Shown here in pieces: positions 34,301 to 45,039 of a DNA stretch of 64,000 nucleotides. The stretch is from Harmonia axyridis (Eukaryota; Arthropoda; Insecta; Coleoptera; Coccinellidae). The first letter of the stretch is position 1, and each line of letters opens with the position of its first letter. A program made the translations under genes and the position numbers. The stretch is from positions 1,240,001 to 1,304,000 of the forward strand of contig NC_059502.1 of the NCBI RefSeq assembly GCF_914767665.1, in the 5' to 3' direction. A model generated the notes under the pieces. It was not told where the DNA came from. It searched no databases and saw only the letters and a program-made list of their open reading frames with translations.

Positions 34301-37300
34301 AAGAGGTGCCTCTACGTGATCCTGCTGATGGCCGGCTACTGGATAACAGAAGCCATCCACATCGCTATCACATCACTCATACCGATTCTGCTGTTTCCCA
34401 TATTCAACCTTATGAACACCGACGACGTCTGCAAGAGCTACATGAAGGACGCCAACATGATGTTCATAACTGGACTGATATTGGCGATAGCTGTGGAGTA
34501 TTCTCATCTGCATGAGAGGATAGCGCTGGTAGCTATCGATGTTGTTGGGGTCAGTCCCAAGCTGCTGCATCTAGGTATGGGCGATACTTTTTTTTTGTCC
34601 TAAGGTAGTTAATGTTATGACACTTTTTTATCTCTATCCATCTCATCTTATGTTGTTCTTCTCAACGTCCACGTCTCTAAAGTCTTCAACCTCTTTATTC
34701 TCTACTCAATGCTCCAAGTATCACTTCATACATTGTAACACATATCTTAAATTTGCTTTATCTCATTGTTGTGATAGCAAAAATAGTAAACCGAAACCAC
34801 CAGTCTAATACTTAATGTATATCCATCAAGTCCAAATATCGAATTCCAAATTTCACGAATAATAATAAGAATATGAAAACTACTTCTTATTGCAGAAACC
34901 TTCACTTCTCCTGGCCATGTCGATGGGAATAATTTTGTCAACTTTGGTCATACTCCTCCAATTTTTACACTCGTTCTTCTGATCCAGGTATTATGTGGAT
35001 AACAGCCTTCATCTCCCTATGGATTTCCAACACGGCAGCCACAGCCATCATGCTCCCGATCATAACCTCAATCCTCTTGGAACTGGAAGGTCAAGGTATA
35101 GGAACCATCTACGTGCGAGAAGCTGAACCCTACGTATCTCAAGTACAAATGGAAGATACTAGAAGGCCGACCAAGTCCACGATGTGTTACTACATCAGCG
35201 CCGCCTATGCTGCTTCCATAGGCGGGATGGGCACTCTCATAGGCACGGGTACCAACCTGACCTTCAAGGGGATCGTCGAGGCCACTTTCAAAGACGGCGA
35301 CGGGATAGACTTTGGTTATTTCATGCTGATAACCGTGCCCATGGTTATTGTGCTGATGATCTTCGCTACGCTCCTTCTTCAACTGTGGTTCCTAGGCTTG
35401 CTGAGACCGAACTCAAACGATGCTCAGAGCATAGCGATAGGACCGGAGGGTGTAGCCATTTCCAAACAGGTAATCTCAGAGTTTTTTTCGTTATTTCTTT
35501 ATTTAACATCTAGATTGAGCCTTCTGCTCCAGGAAGAGAGTGCTGTTTTCTTCCAGTTTGTCTCGTTAAGGAACTTCATTTGACAACTTTATAGGGTAGA
35601 ATTTTCGGTTGTTCATTCCAACTCCTTCTTGCAGGTAATCTCTGACCGCAGGACCCAACTAGGACCGATGACCTTCCACGAGATAGGCGTCCTGTCCTGC
35701 TTCATCCTTGCCATCGTCCTGTGGATAACCAGAGAGCCCCAAGCGTTTCCGGGCTGGGCCCAACAGTTGACAGACCTCAAGGTCCAGGACAGTTCTGTCG
35801 GGGCTGCCATTATCCTACTGCTGTTCTGCATACCGGCCAAACCGAACTTCTTCAACGTCTTCAGCGAGGACGAGGCGAAGAGGCCAAAAGAGCCTTCCAC
35901 CGGGTTGATCACCTGGAAGTTCATCTATCGAAAGATGCCTTGGGGTCTGATCTTCCTGATTGGAAGCGGTTTCGCCATAGCGGATGCTGCCAAGTCGAGC
36001 AAGATGAACGATTATATCGTCCACAATATGGGTAACTTGGATGGGGTAGGTAAAACAGCAGAATACACTTCTCAGCGATTCAAGTCGATATTTATACATC
36101 CACTCTGAACTCCAACGACTAGTTACAATCCAGGATTGACTGTGATGATAGTAGATTGATCATCAGTCGAAAAACTGACTAGACCAGGCTAAAAATCCAG
36201 GAATTTTAAAATTCCGTTAAACAATCCTGCAGTGAAAACCTCGAGCATAATAAATTAGCTATTTGTATACCTGCTGAAGAGTACCAAGACCGAAAAGATA
36301 CTCCAAGGAACCTTGGAATTACATAGCTTTACTTCCCTACACTCCGGGAAATTACGAAATACCAAAACCAAATGATGAAATGTAACAACAAACTCTATAT
36401 GGAAGGTTCTCTTATACATATGAAGCATGACTCTCCTAACTAGTACAAGAAATTGAAAGCTCTGAGAGGTTTTCGTGAGAGCTCACAACATTGAGCATAT
36501 GAATGTGAAGCCTGTAAGCTGTAGAAAATTCAACATAGATATGGATATCATCTTGAACAAAACTAAAGATCAAAGACCTGCTATCTTCAGGATGTAGAGA
36601 ACTTTATCAACTGCTTACGAATGCTCTGATTTGTCAAAGACAGACAGAGACTAAACCTTCATGAGAAGGTGTTGCCTTTCAAAATCTGATAATCAGGCTC
36701 AACACTGTGAACTTGATGCCTACCAACGCTAAAGTATAGCACACCTGACAGATTTCATGCAAAAACACAGAACAATATTCTAATCTTCTTCTCTAATTCG
36801 TCAAATTTCGCCCTTTCTTTCAGTTTCCCCCCTACACCCTGATGGTCCTAGGCTGCATAGTGGCAGGTCTGCTCACCCAGCTCACCAGCAACGTAGCCAT
36901 CGCCAACATAACCTTGCCGATAATGGCCGAGCTGTCTAGGAAGACCAAGATCCACCCGTTATACTTGATGTACCCGGTGTGCCTATCCTGTTCCTTCGCC
37001 TACATCCTGCCTGTGGCAACGCCTCCCAACGCCATCGCCGCTGCTGCTTGCAACATGAGGACGGTGCAGATGGCGCTGATAGGATCGCTGCTGCTGATCG
37101 TGTCGTGGCTGGTTCTGTTTTGTACTACGCCCTTCTTGGCCGGTTTGGTGTGGGATTTTAACAGTTTCCCGGATTGGGCGAACAAGGCGGACAACGAAAC
37201 TTTCGGAAGATAAGATAGTGGTTAGGAATGGTGATTTTGGATGTTTTTGAAGGTGTAGATGGTGAATGGAATTGGTGATGGATGAATCGGTGGATTTTGA

Positions 37301-40300
37301 CTTTGGTGGACCTATTTCTATGCCAAGCTTGTATAAAATTTGTCGGCATAGGTATTTGTGTTTGTTTGTAAATAATTAAGTTTTGAATTCGTTGAGATTT
37401 TTAAGAATAAAGCAAGACAACTAAGGACGTTTTTTAATTTTGTGGCGAATTCATTTTCACACAGATTTCGTGGTTATATTTCATTCGTGGTGTTCTCCAG
37501 TCACAGATTTATCTATTCTCTGTCAAATTTGTGATACAGAGAATTGTTTTGCCAACCTACATTTTTCGACGCAAAAATCACTAAACGATATTTATGGAAA
37601 TATTATTTTTAACTTAACTGTTGTTCGCAAATGTTTTGTATTTAGATATACGGGGTATTGAGTTTTTCTTTGAAATTGGCTCATTTTTTTTTAATATATG
37701 AAATTACTTTCACGGCATTCAGACAATTTTTCAATTCTGGAAAAAGTACCTCCTCGATTCTGGGATTAGTAGTTCCTCGATGCGGTGCTTCCTCGGTTGC
37801 TTATTGGTTGGAGCATCGGACTAGTTATTCAGAGGTTTCGGGTTCGAGTCCTGCTCGAGGATGTTCTTTTTCCAGAATTGAAAAATTGTCTGAATGCCGT
37901 GAAATTAATTTCATATATTAACACACAGACATTAAGACCATTATTCACGTTTTTTTTTCAATGCTCTGAAACTAGTGGAGATTTTCTAATGGAATTTGGT
38001 GGGTTCCACGAGGTGTAGCCATTGCGCATTCTTTGGCTTGCAATCAAAAATTTCATGTTTCTCATTGGCGCGCGTACGGGTTATGGTCTTTTTTCTACAA
38101 AAAAAATTGTACGCCACTGGGATATTACAACCCAAAAATCTTTTTTAAATCTTCGTTCACTTTGTGTTACAAAAAAATCTCTGATGCCTTCGTTTTAATG
38201 CTAAAAAGAGTGTACTTTTCATTTCTTCAATAAATTACCACCATACCGATATTTCACAAAAAATTTTCAACTTACGTATCACGATGAGCAGCGTCTCCTT
38301 CCGGTTCAACCCGGCGCTACTTCCGGCCGTGCATCCGTACTTATTCTCGTCCTCCTTCCTAACCTCGGAGATGAACAAACTGCCGTTCTCCAACACGCTG
38401 AACCTCGACTTGTCGAAGTCGTTCATCGCCAGGTTCTTGTCCCAGTGGATCGTAGGCTTCGGCTTGCCGTCCACCACACAGTCGATGATGACGCTCTGGC
38501 CCTCCGTCGCCTCCGTGGGATTCTTAGGCGTCACGTTGAATTTCGGCGACACTGAAATAGAAACGAAAAAAAAAATGGTGGATGCGAACTTACTTCAATA
38601 AAATATTTGAGTAGCGCATCCGCCAAATTCGGTCATTTGGTGGATGCGCTCATTTCAGGTGAAAAATGTATCTTTTTCGCATCCGCCAAAAACTCACCGA
38701 CCACCTCGATGACGATGGAGGTGTTGATGACGCCCTGGCTGTTGGAGGCGATGCAGCTGTACTCCCCCTTGTCCTCCATCAGGACGCCGTTGAAATGGAG
38801 GGTTCCGTTCATGTCCGTTATGTGGCCGGGGAAGCTGTCGGGCTCGGTGCCGTTCTTTACCCAGTGCACCGTTGGCGGTGGCGTGCCTTGGGCCTTGCAG
38901 TGCACTTTACCCACACTCCCGAGTTCCAGGTTTCTGTCGACAGGTGGCGGCACGAACTTGAGCGTTTCTGGAAGGTGGAATCGTTAGATTAGAAGAGTGG
39001 CTGGGGGAAATTTAGGAGGGGAAGATTCTCAGAAGTTTTCCCCTCTGCAACTTGTCTATCTAGTCTAGTATTAATGCACCTTTCGGTTCAAATGGCAAGA
39101 AATCTGGAGGAAATGCTTCAATATTGACTTGGAAAATATTTAAAAAAAAAATTGAGAAAAACATATTATGCAGGAACAACTAAGTGCTCCTATTTTAATG
39201 TTGAATTCGCTATTAGGTCCTCTAGAAAACAACTCAAAAAGGCACTGCCTTGAAATTTGACTGGTAATATAGTTTCTCTTCCAGTTGCTCCTTTATACTG
39301 GGTGGTTCAAAAGTATGGAAACTGTGAATTTATTTCGCGTACAGGTGGAAACTCGGAGTCTTTAGTGATTTCGCCCGAGGAATCGAATGGGCCAATCAAA
39401 TTTTGTACCAAAAAGGGCCTTATACGAGATATGAGGCCCAATTTAGAAATTTCAAATGCAAATCCATCTTTTTCATCGCAGATTCGGATTCAGCGGAAAA
39501 ATTTACATCCAAATTAGTTGAAACCAAAATTTTCTCGTCCTTTTTAGGCAATAACTCAGAATCACCTGGTGACGGAATGTCTCACATTCTTTAAAAAAAA
39601 CAAAAAATGTTAAAATTCTTGCCCTGGAAGGCGAGCTGTAGACTACGGCCTCTAATGGCGAGAACAACTCTGATGGTGGAATGAAACCCTTTTGAAATCT
39701 AAATCTAATGTTCGAATTTGAATATGCTGCGTGAAGATGTCTCAACGTCATTCTCATTTAGGTAAAGATATAAAATTTCAAGGTTCACACAAGAAGACAT
39801 ATCAAAGTCTACATGGCAATATGTTTTCTGGATGAATATCCTCCTACATCTTTTAATTCGATTAAAACGTACAAAAAGAGAGATCAATTCCAAAAGAACT
39901 CACCAATTATAGCTACACTGATAGGCTTGGAGGTGACAGGCTCGAACCTATCCGTCGAGATTTCGCAGACGTAATCTCCGCGGTCCTGAGGCTGTGCGTT
40001 GTGCACCAACAGGGTGGCGTTGTCCCTGAACACCTTCACCCTCTGGTGGTGATTCGACGGGTCGTACTCGTGTTTCACCAACTTGCCCTCTTTTCTCCAC
40101 CTCACCGCCGTCACTGCTTTTGACTGGGTCTCGTACCGACAGACCAGCTTGAACTCCTCGTTCTCCGACACTGTGAGGTTCTGAGGGTGAGCTTCGATCA
40201 CTGGAGGCGCTGGAAATGTGAATTTTGATTGTGTGAGTTCAAGGAGAAATAGAGGAGCAGAAATTTTTTTTTTTTGGTTGGTCGGATGTTGATGGAAATT

Positions 40301-43300
40301 GGTATGGATATTCAGAATCAGCAGTTATTGGTCCAGTTAAAATTTCAGCTCTTTGGGATGGTCAAGTGCAAATGTGAATTACCCAGGATCCAAATATTTA
40401 AAGTTTACCGTCCAATTCTGACGAAATTAGGGTGTTCAGGTTGGTACACTGAATAAATCATAGGAATATTAGCTTTTTTGATAATAAAGTATGCGAGTGC
40501 GTTGAGTAAACGTAAAAATCTTCTCAGATAATAGTATTATACGAAAAGAAATCTAAGTGTGAGAGCTAACTTTTTAAAAACAAAGTACAAGATAGAATAG
40601 TACCACACACATTGGCAGAGAATTTTGATATTTACATGCAAACCTTTTAGTTGAAAGATACGAAAATACTTAGAAACAAAACAAAATCAGGAGGCACCAC
40701 AGCTGTAAGAATTAAATTCCAACAAAAAGAAAAATAACTGAATACTTACTTATGACAATCAATTCAATGGATCTTTCCGTTCTACCAGCAACATTTTCAG
40801 CAGCACAGGTATAATTGCCAGAGTGTTTCAAGTCAACTTTAGCTATTATCAGACGTCCATCGTCGTCCACTTTCACTTCACCTGCATCTGAAACCTATTG
40901 AAAAAAAAAATTAGATACATCAGTTCTGGATAATATAGGTTCAGTTTGCTAGATAATGTCTTGATATCCTAGGTTCAAATTAGTAGGACGTTTTCAAGAG
41001 AGTTCTAAAAATTCTTTCGTAATTTTTCAAACATTTGAAGATAAGGTTTTCTAGTTTTTGTAGGCTACGAGAAAAAATTGAAGAAAAGAAAATTTCACAT
41101 AAACAATATCTTAATTCAGATAACTCTTATTAACTTATTCAAAACTACATGTCACAAGAAAGAATCATTCGGAATACCACCCTAAATTAATTTATAATTT
41201 TCCTCAAATAATTTCATCTCTATAATGTATCACTTCCCAGTATTTGCTTGTAACATTTCAAGTCTTAATAAACACGTCCAAAAGTGATTAATGTGCTGTA
41301 GAGTGTAGACTAGCGCTCGTGAAATGTCGTATTTACAGACATCCTTCTATTATTTAGTTATCTTGTATGCATGCTTAGGAGGCGGCTTTTATAGAGTTAT
41401 GTACAAAAACAACAATGGCTATTATGAACTTGAACACCTCTCTTTGTTTTCAGTTTAAGTGCTTACTTTTGAACAATTGCATTTCCACTGTTGAAAACTA
41501 ACGGATATTGAATATTTTCGACAATATTAAATGACTTATTCATGAAGGCTGTAATGAATAGTGTTTTCGAGTGCTCAGAAATATATTGAACTTTTTCAAA
41601 ACGTTGAACATATGCATAATCCCAAGTCATCAATATAAATTAAAAATAAAACAGGTCCAAGCACAGATCCTTGAGGAACACCCAAAAATTTTTTTTTGGG
41701 CTAATCTTCTTCCTTCAAATTCTACAATTTGGTGAGGACCTTTCAGATAAGACCTGAACACGTTTGACGCAGGTTCGCTCACAAAAATGTTTCAAAAGTT
41801 TCCTGAAAAGTTTTGAATATAAAGATTAATGACTCACCGTGTGACCTGCAGAATTCAACCACCACTTCTTGGTTTCGGGAAAACTTAGAGGTTCCAAACA
41901 CGTCAGCTGAAAAGACGATCCCTCGGCTAGAATGAATTTTCCACCAGATGGTAAAGGTGGCTCAAAGGAGGTGTCATTCATTAGTGTCAGTTCTGCGAAA
42001 AGAAGGAGAGATGTTTCGTGATCCTGTTTTGTTGATTGTCATTAGGTACTCACGAGCAATTTTTAGTTCGGCAGTGTAGCTTTGAGGAACTTCGGTTGAT
42101 TCACTTTTTATGCCTACACAGTTGTATAGTCCCTCGTCAGAATTTTTTACTGATTTGATTTCTAAGGTTTGGTTGGGATGGATTTTGTATCTGAAATTTG
42201 TTTTTTGATAGTGCTTCTTTGAACTTTTTATTATGAAACCAAAGTGATTTTCTGCATCTCTATAATTTGAAAGCTTACTTTTCGGTGGAATGCAAAGGTC
42301 CCACGTCCTTGAAGTACCATTCAGTGACGTCAGCGCCCTGGTAAACACAGTCGAAAAAGGCTGAGGTATCTTCCTTGGCAGCTTGGTTTGTTGGAGGTGT
42401 TTGGATGGTAGGGACATGATCACCTTAACAAAAAAAAATTAATTTTCAGTTACTGAGAAATATATTCTGGTAAAATTTATACCTTGGACGGCTAGAACGA
42501 AATTTTTGCTACTGTACTTGATTCCTGCTTCATTCTTAGCACCGCATCTGTAAATACCGTTGTCGATGGGTTTCACTGACTTCAGATGGAGGCGTTTCTT
42601 CTTTATTTCTATCCTAGGTGATTTGGTCAGGCGATCTCCATTCCTGAAAATTTGAAAAATTCTCGTTAACATCAAATTTGCATTATTTTGTTGGAATAGC
42701 AATTACTCTCAAACCTAGAGACCTATCTTGTTTCGAAATAACATCTTGGCTTGACTTTCAAGCTACTTGGTTTGAGCTTGAATTGATTTCATCAAGATAT
42801 TTCTGAAATTATCAAAATCTACCAATAGATTTCGAAGAAAGGTGACAAAACTACTAATAAAGTCACACTGGCAAATACTTCAATCTCTCGGCGCTTGAGG
42901 AATCCCCTTATTTAGTCTAAGCGCGCACGAGATTGCAGAAATATATACCGAGCGACTCGTGTATATATAGCACAAGTAATATCAAATAGCTTGATATCAA
43001 GTCAAGCAATAAATATCTGAAATCGTGTCAAGTCAAACTCAAGTATGTAATTCTTTACGAGCTTGATTTTCAAGTCGAGTAGTTGGTTAAAATGTCAAGC
43101 TACTTGGCTTTATGTTTCCCTAAAGGGAATGCCCGTTTATAATTGATACTGATGCCTCTGAAACTGATGTATGTAAGTGACAAAATGGACACAGCAGTAT
43201 TTCTAGACATCTTAGTTAAAACGTAAAGAAGATAAAACGGACACGTAAATTCAATCTGAAACAGAAAACGAATTGCCAACCAATACGCTCCCCCCTAAAG

Positions 43301-43545
43301 TCTCCATCCCAGACAAAAACAAAGAATCGCACAACCCCCGAACAGATCGAATCTCGTCGGCTTCTGCATAAATTCACTCCCCCCCAAAATCCGACGACCT
43401 TCGATCCCTCCAAAATCTCACCTGAACCACTCGTAGTGCACGTCTCCGGAAGCGTCCAGATGACATCTGAGTATGACGTCACCGCCTGCCTGGATCGCGG
43501 ACGTCGTCTCGGGTTCCTGCAGTTGGACGGACGGTTCGTCGATCC
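29699..43545 (-). CDS. otk: off-track / PTK7 Wnt co-receptor pseudokinase, 5' incomplete
   Basis: Fifteen exons on the minus strand, 5' to 3': 43545-43422, 42643-42483, 42423-42279, 42190-42054, 41992-41838, 40894-40750, 40209-39904, 38967-38698, 38551-38276, 31857-31723, 31650-31426, 31365-31088, 30491-30246, 30105-29884, 29785-29699. All junctions are GT..AG and phases agree throughout, giving 969 residues before the TAA at 29701-29699. The order is six Ig domains, one membrane helix, a basic juxtamembrane segment and a kinase-like domain. This is the layout of PTK7/otk, a planar-polarity and Wnt co-receptor at the plasma membrane. The first exon here starts in phase 1, so a signal-peptide exon is missing from my model. 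One intron holds two opposite-strand genes. Identity is strongly supported by domain order and the PTK7-specific kinase changes. Confidence 0.93.
31426..31857 (-). other. otk: otk transmembrane and juxtamembrane exon(s)
   Basis: The exon starts at 31857 with PSDDSTVTKAV, followed by a single membrane helix (LITMSVAAAYIILVVGLMVW) and a stop-transfer CRYRRKSRK. A 72-nt segment, 31722-31651, begins GTAACT and ends TTTCTAG, so it looks like a tiny intron. It is also in frame and stop-free, so retention would add 24 residues. The remaining part is hydrophilic, rich in Ser, Lys and Glu, and leads to KSHLKETKLIG at the kinase boundary. Confidence 0.85.
32300..32461 (+). promoter_or_regulatory. CpG-rich 5' region of beta-sarcoglycan
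   Basis: About 160 bp upstream of the start codon are GC-rich with clustered CpG (GTTTCGCGTCGCGACGTCCC at 32337-32356), in contrast to the AT-rich intron around it. This probably contains the promoter and 5' UTR; no TATA box is evident. Confidence 0.45.
32462..33415 (+). CDS. Scgbeta: Beta-sarcoglycan
   Basis: An intronless frame of 317 residues, close to the 318 of human beta-sarcoglycan. It is a type II membrane glycoprotein of the sarcoglycan subcomplex in the dystrophin complex at the muscle plasma membrane. The cytoplasmic N-terminus (1-56) is followed by one membrane helix at about 57-81 (FWTLVAILIVLAIGNLCLTF) and the sarcoglycan ectodomain. N-glycosylation sequons are at Asn156 (NST) and Asn247 (NGS). 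The C-terminal Cys cluster (Cys283, 285, 304, 316) is the family hallmark. The ATG at 32462 is used; the upstream in-frame GTG at 32453 is not needed. The gene sits inside an otk intron on the opposite strand. An AATAAA is at 33797. Confidence 0.93.
   Translation: MSSENPQQNEVFCNNHVDLEDKPSPVQSYCSNFKSGYMPVNPEYIEKLQFTGRKTCAFWTLVAILIVLAIGNLCLTFIILNVLRMGGSMESIEFIQKQDALKFFGDTDLGHLYKRNGKLEGFKDVPIELSSQDSSIVFSLSSKFGRVATKFKMDQNSTTFDSISKFEIKDENDKIIYSSVDPIFNSIKSVNNLKTKLTLTNKISSPIKENLDIKGKFVNLKGAEGTTINGKLVFWSADQDLLFKTVNGSIVMSSKKDIFINMKNVPSGVVRQNNQLRKQYKICVCMPQGKLFRIPVSGSSSVMCNHVNMSPQHNPCY
33416..33802 (+). other. Beta-sarcoglycan 3' UTR with poly(A) signal and hairpin
   Basis: AATAAA occurs at 33797-33802. 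A stem with arms CAAGTCTG (33496-33503) and CAGACTTG (33533-33540) lies about 80 nt after the stop codon. Confidence 0.6.
34187..37213 (+). CDS. Indy: SLC13 citrate/dicarboxylate transporter (I'm not dead yet family)
   Basis: Four exons, 34187-34574, 34988-35469, 35635-36045 and 36824-37213, join in phase to 556 residues, the usual size for SLC13 carriers. These plasma-membrane transporters move citrate and other Krebs-cycle dicarboxylates. Family motifs: ISNTAATAIMLPI in exon 2 (Ser143-Asn144-Thr145), GTLIGTGTNLTFKG also in exon 2, the second repeat TSNVAIANITLPI in exon 4 (Ser449-Asn450), and the signature SFAYILPVATPPNAIA at about 484-499. There are about eleven hydrophobic segments. An acceptor-like CAG at 34894 was rejected because only 34988 keeps the frame (HLG-IMWITAF). 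Insect Indy is the likely orthologue; a paralogue is possible. An AATAAA is at 37406. Confidence 0.9.
36046..36823 (+). other. Indy intron 3
   Basis: A 778-bp intron from GTAGGT to a pyrimidine-rich TTTCTTTCAG. Nothing else is recognised within it. Confidence 0.75.
37406..37411 (+). terminator. Indy poly(A) signal
   Basis: AATAAA lies about 190 nt after the Indy stop codon; the next convincing feature is the tRNA-derived repeat at 37692. Confidence 0.6.
37692..37920 (+). mobile_element. tRNA-derived repeat with 66-bp inverted arms
   Basis: A left arm (37692-37757) and right arm (37855-37920) of 66 bp are inverted repeats with three mismatches. They flank a 97-bp core that contains tRNA-like sequence: GGAGCATCGGACTAGTTATT and the Pol III B box GGTTCGAGTCC at 37841-37851. 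Related sequence occurs at 61.24 kb (plus) and 62.97-63.09 kb (minus, with a partial second arm). The structure mixes a SINE-type tRNA head with MITE-like ends. It lies downstream of Indy, in the same otk intron. Confidence 0.8.
38614..38649. repeat. Intronic hairpin between otk Ig5 and Ig6 exons
   Basis: Arms GCGCATCCGCCAAAT (38614-38628) and ATTTGGTGGATGCGC (38635-38649) pair at 14 of 15 positions around a 6-nt loop. Related GGTGGATGCG or CGCATCCGCC motifs occur at about 38577 and 38678, so four copies fall within about 120 bp, close to both exons. Confidence 0.75.
41610..41775 (-). mobile_element. Non-LTR retrotransposon reverse transcriptase fragment
   Basis: The minus strand reads VFRSYLKGPHQIVEFEGRR, then after a frameshift GVPQGSVLGPVLFLIYIDDL. 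This block, common to Jockey/CR1/RTE-like reverse transcriptases, leads to the region normally followed by the YADD box. Only about 165 bp remain, inside the otk intron between 40894 and 41838. Strand is the same as otk. Confidence 0.8.
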
Positions 43546-43814
43546 CTGAAACAATAAATAAGGTGTTTAGCGTACGGACGATAACATCTCCGAAGGGTAG
43601 AAATTTATCGCCTGTCGCGTGTACAGTGGCTGGAGAGAGGCAAGAGAGGGCGATAGGAGGCACTTTGCGCCACTGCTCTTATCGAATTAGAGTTCGGGAA
43701 CTGAGAGAGGGCTCTTTTATTTCGTAATTAGTTGAGAGGCAATCACGTGATTGGTTTTTTATGTCGATCGAGAATAGCGAAGATATTCATCTGATGTTAT
43801 TGAATTATATTATA
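43546..43814. other. otk intron or upstream sequence
   Basis: Sequence immediately 5' of the first otk exon found. It should be intron because that exon begins with a splice acceptor in phase 1. No signal-peptide exon was recognised. Confidence 0.5.
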
Positions 43815-44440
43815 AACATAGGCGTACAACTCTGCTGCCGCCGTTTTTTTGTTCGAAATTCGAGGCTTTATTGTGAAAAACTGGTTATACATTTATGATT
43901 CAAAGTATTGTCCATCGCTGGCCACTACTTTCTACCCTATTTCCATGCAGCGTTCGAATTTCGCGTTGAAAAAACTGGTCATTTTTTGAAGCGATCCACG
44001 AATCGATCCAATTTTTTACTTCTTCAAAAGACCGGAAGTGTTGGTCAGCCAGGCCGTTTGTTTTTCAATGCTCGGGTCAAACGTATAATTGCGTTCAATA
44101 ACGATCGCCTGTGATTGTTTCAGTCGGTTTCAACAACTCATAATACACTACGCCGAGGTGGTCTCTCCAAATACTAAGCATGACCTTGAAATTAATATTA
44201 AATGAATATTCGGTTTGGCCGTCGACGTGGTAGCATGGCCGGGATATCCCCATGATTTTCTGCGCTTGGGATTATCGTAATGATCCCATTTTTCGTCTCC
44301 AGTCACAATGCTATGCAGAAATTCCTTCCATCTCTGCCTTGCAAGCAGCTGTTCACAAGCAAACAAACGCCGTTCAGCATATCTTGGCTTCAACTCGTAC
44401 GGCACCCAATTTCTTTCAATTCTGTGATACTTCATAAAAG
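43815..44440 (-). mobile_element. Mariner copy 3, internally deleted
   Basis: The right terminal repeat at 43818-43845 (ATAGGCGTACAACTCTGCTG, reading plus) matches copies 1 and 4. On the minus strand the frame from 44437 reads RNWVPYELKPRYAERRLFAC, VTGDEKWDHYDNPKRR and SWGYPGHATTSTAKPNIH. Downstream, the block with the second and third catalytic Asp is deleted, and coding resumes with WLTNTSGLLKK in another frame. The N-terminal DNA-binding half is also missing. Confidence 0.8.
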
Positions 44441-45039
44441 AGCCTGAGTTGAAAAAAAAAATATCTATTGATCTAAACTAGATCAATGCTAGATCTTTTA
44501 TATTACTTTTGCCATTTTCTTGATGAAGGTGTCATGTGTTGAAAGATCTTCGATTCCACCTCCATTAAGTTTCTTTTTTGTCTCGAATCTCTTCTAGGAT
44601 TTCATCATAGGCTTTTTTTTAGGTCTACGATGTTTCACAAATTTAACACCACATTCACACTTCTACAGCTTCAATCATTATGAAAATGACTAACAAAACC
44701 GAACCTATTTCTACTAACATATCCACTACCGAACAAAGCCATCTCCAATTCTCAAAAACGAGTACACAGCTCCGCAAACATCTCCCACCCCATCATTTGG
44801 TTGTCTGGCATCCGGAAAATAAACGAAACCCTAAGGAATCGCATATCCACCCCTTGAACACGTAATTTAACGCATCCTCCTTCACCACCGGCTTATCATA
44901 ACACCCCCCCGAATCCGGTTTACGTTAAATATTGTGTGTCAATAAGCGATGGCTTACTCTGAGACCCGGATGAGGGTAACCCGATCCTTGAGAAAAAAAA
45001 ATCTGGGTACCGGTTTGAAAGTATGAACCCTTCTGGCTG
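44441..45039. other. Spacer, nothing recognised
   Basis: No supported gene or repeat. Confidence 0.4.

Larger units (their letters stand above)
38276..43545 (-). other. otk: otk extracellular Ig-domain exons
   Basis: Six Ig domains can be read. Ig1 joins 43545-43422 and 42643-42483 (VILRCHLDASGDVHYEWF to DNGIYRCGAKNEAG). Ig2 joins 42423-42279 and 42190-42054 (AFFDCVYQGADVTEWYF to DEGLYNCVG). Ig3 joins 41992-41838 and 40894-40750 (FQLTCLEPL to HSGNYTCAAENVAG). Ig4, Ig5 and Ig6 are single exons: 40209-39904 (FKLVCRYE to DRGDYVCE), 38967-38698 (KVHCKAQG to DKGEYSCIASN) and 38551-38276 (VIIDCVVDG to DENKYGCTAG). Each has the paired Cys and a Trp, and most have the D-x-G-x-Y-x-C motif. Ig1-3 are split by introns while Ig4-6 are not. 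PTK7 has seven Ig domains in vertebrates, so a further one may lie upstream. Confidence 0.9.

Noticed and set aside
34894..34987. Extra Indy exon starting after the CAG at 34894
   Set aside because: It does not join in frame with exon 1 to give transporter sequence, whereas the acceptor at 34988 continues HLG-IMWITAF exactly.
37841..37851. Functional tRNA genes at 37.8, 57.65, 61.28 and 63.0 kb
   Set aside because: Only the B box and part of the D arm are conserved. Acceptor and anticodon stems do not pair, and the sequences sit inside repeated elements.
38284..38992. Plus-strand open frames of about 105-126 residues over otk Ig exons
   Set aside because: They are antisense shadows of the well-supported minus-strand Ig5 and Ig6 exons.
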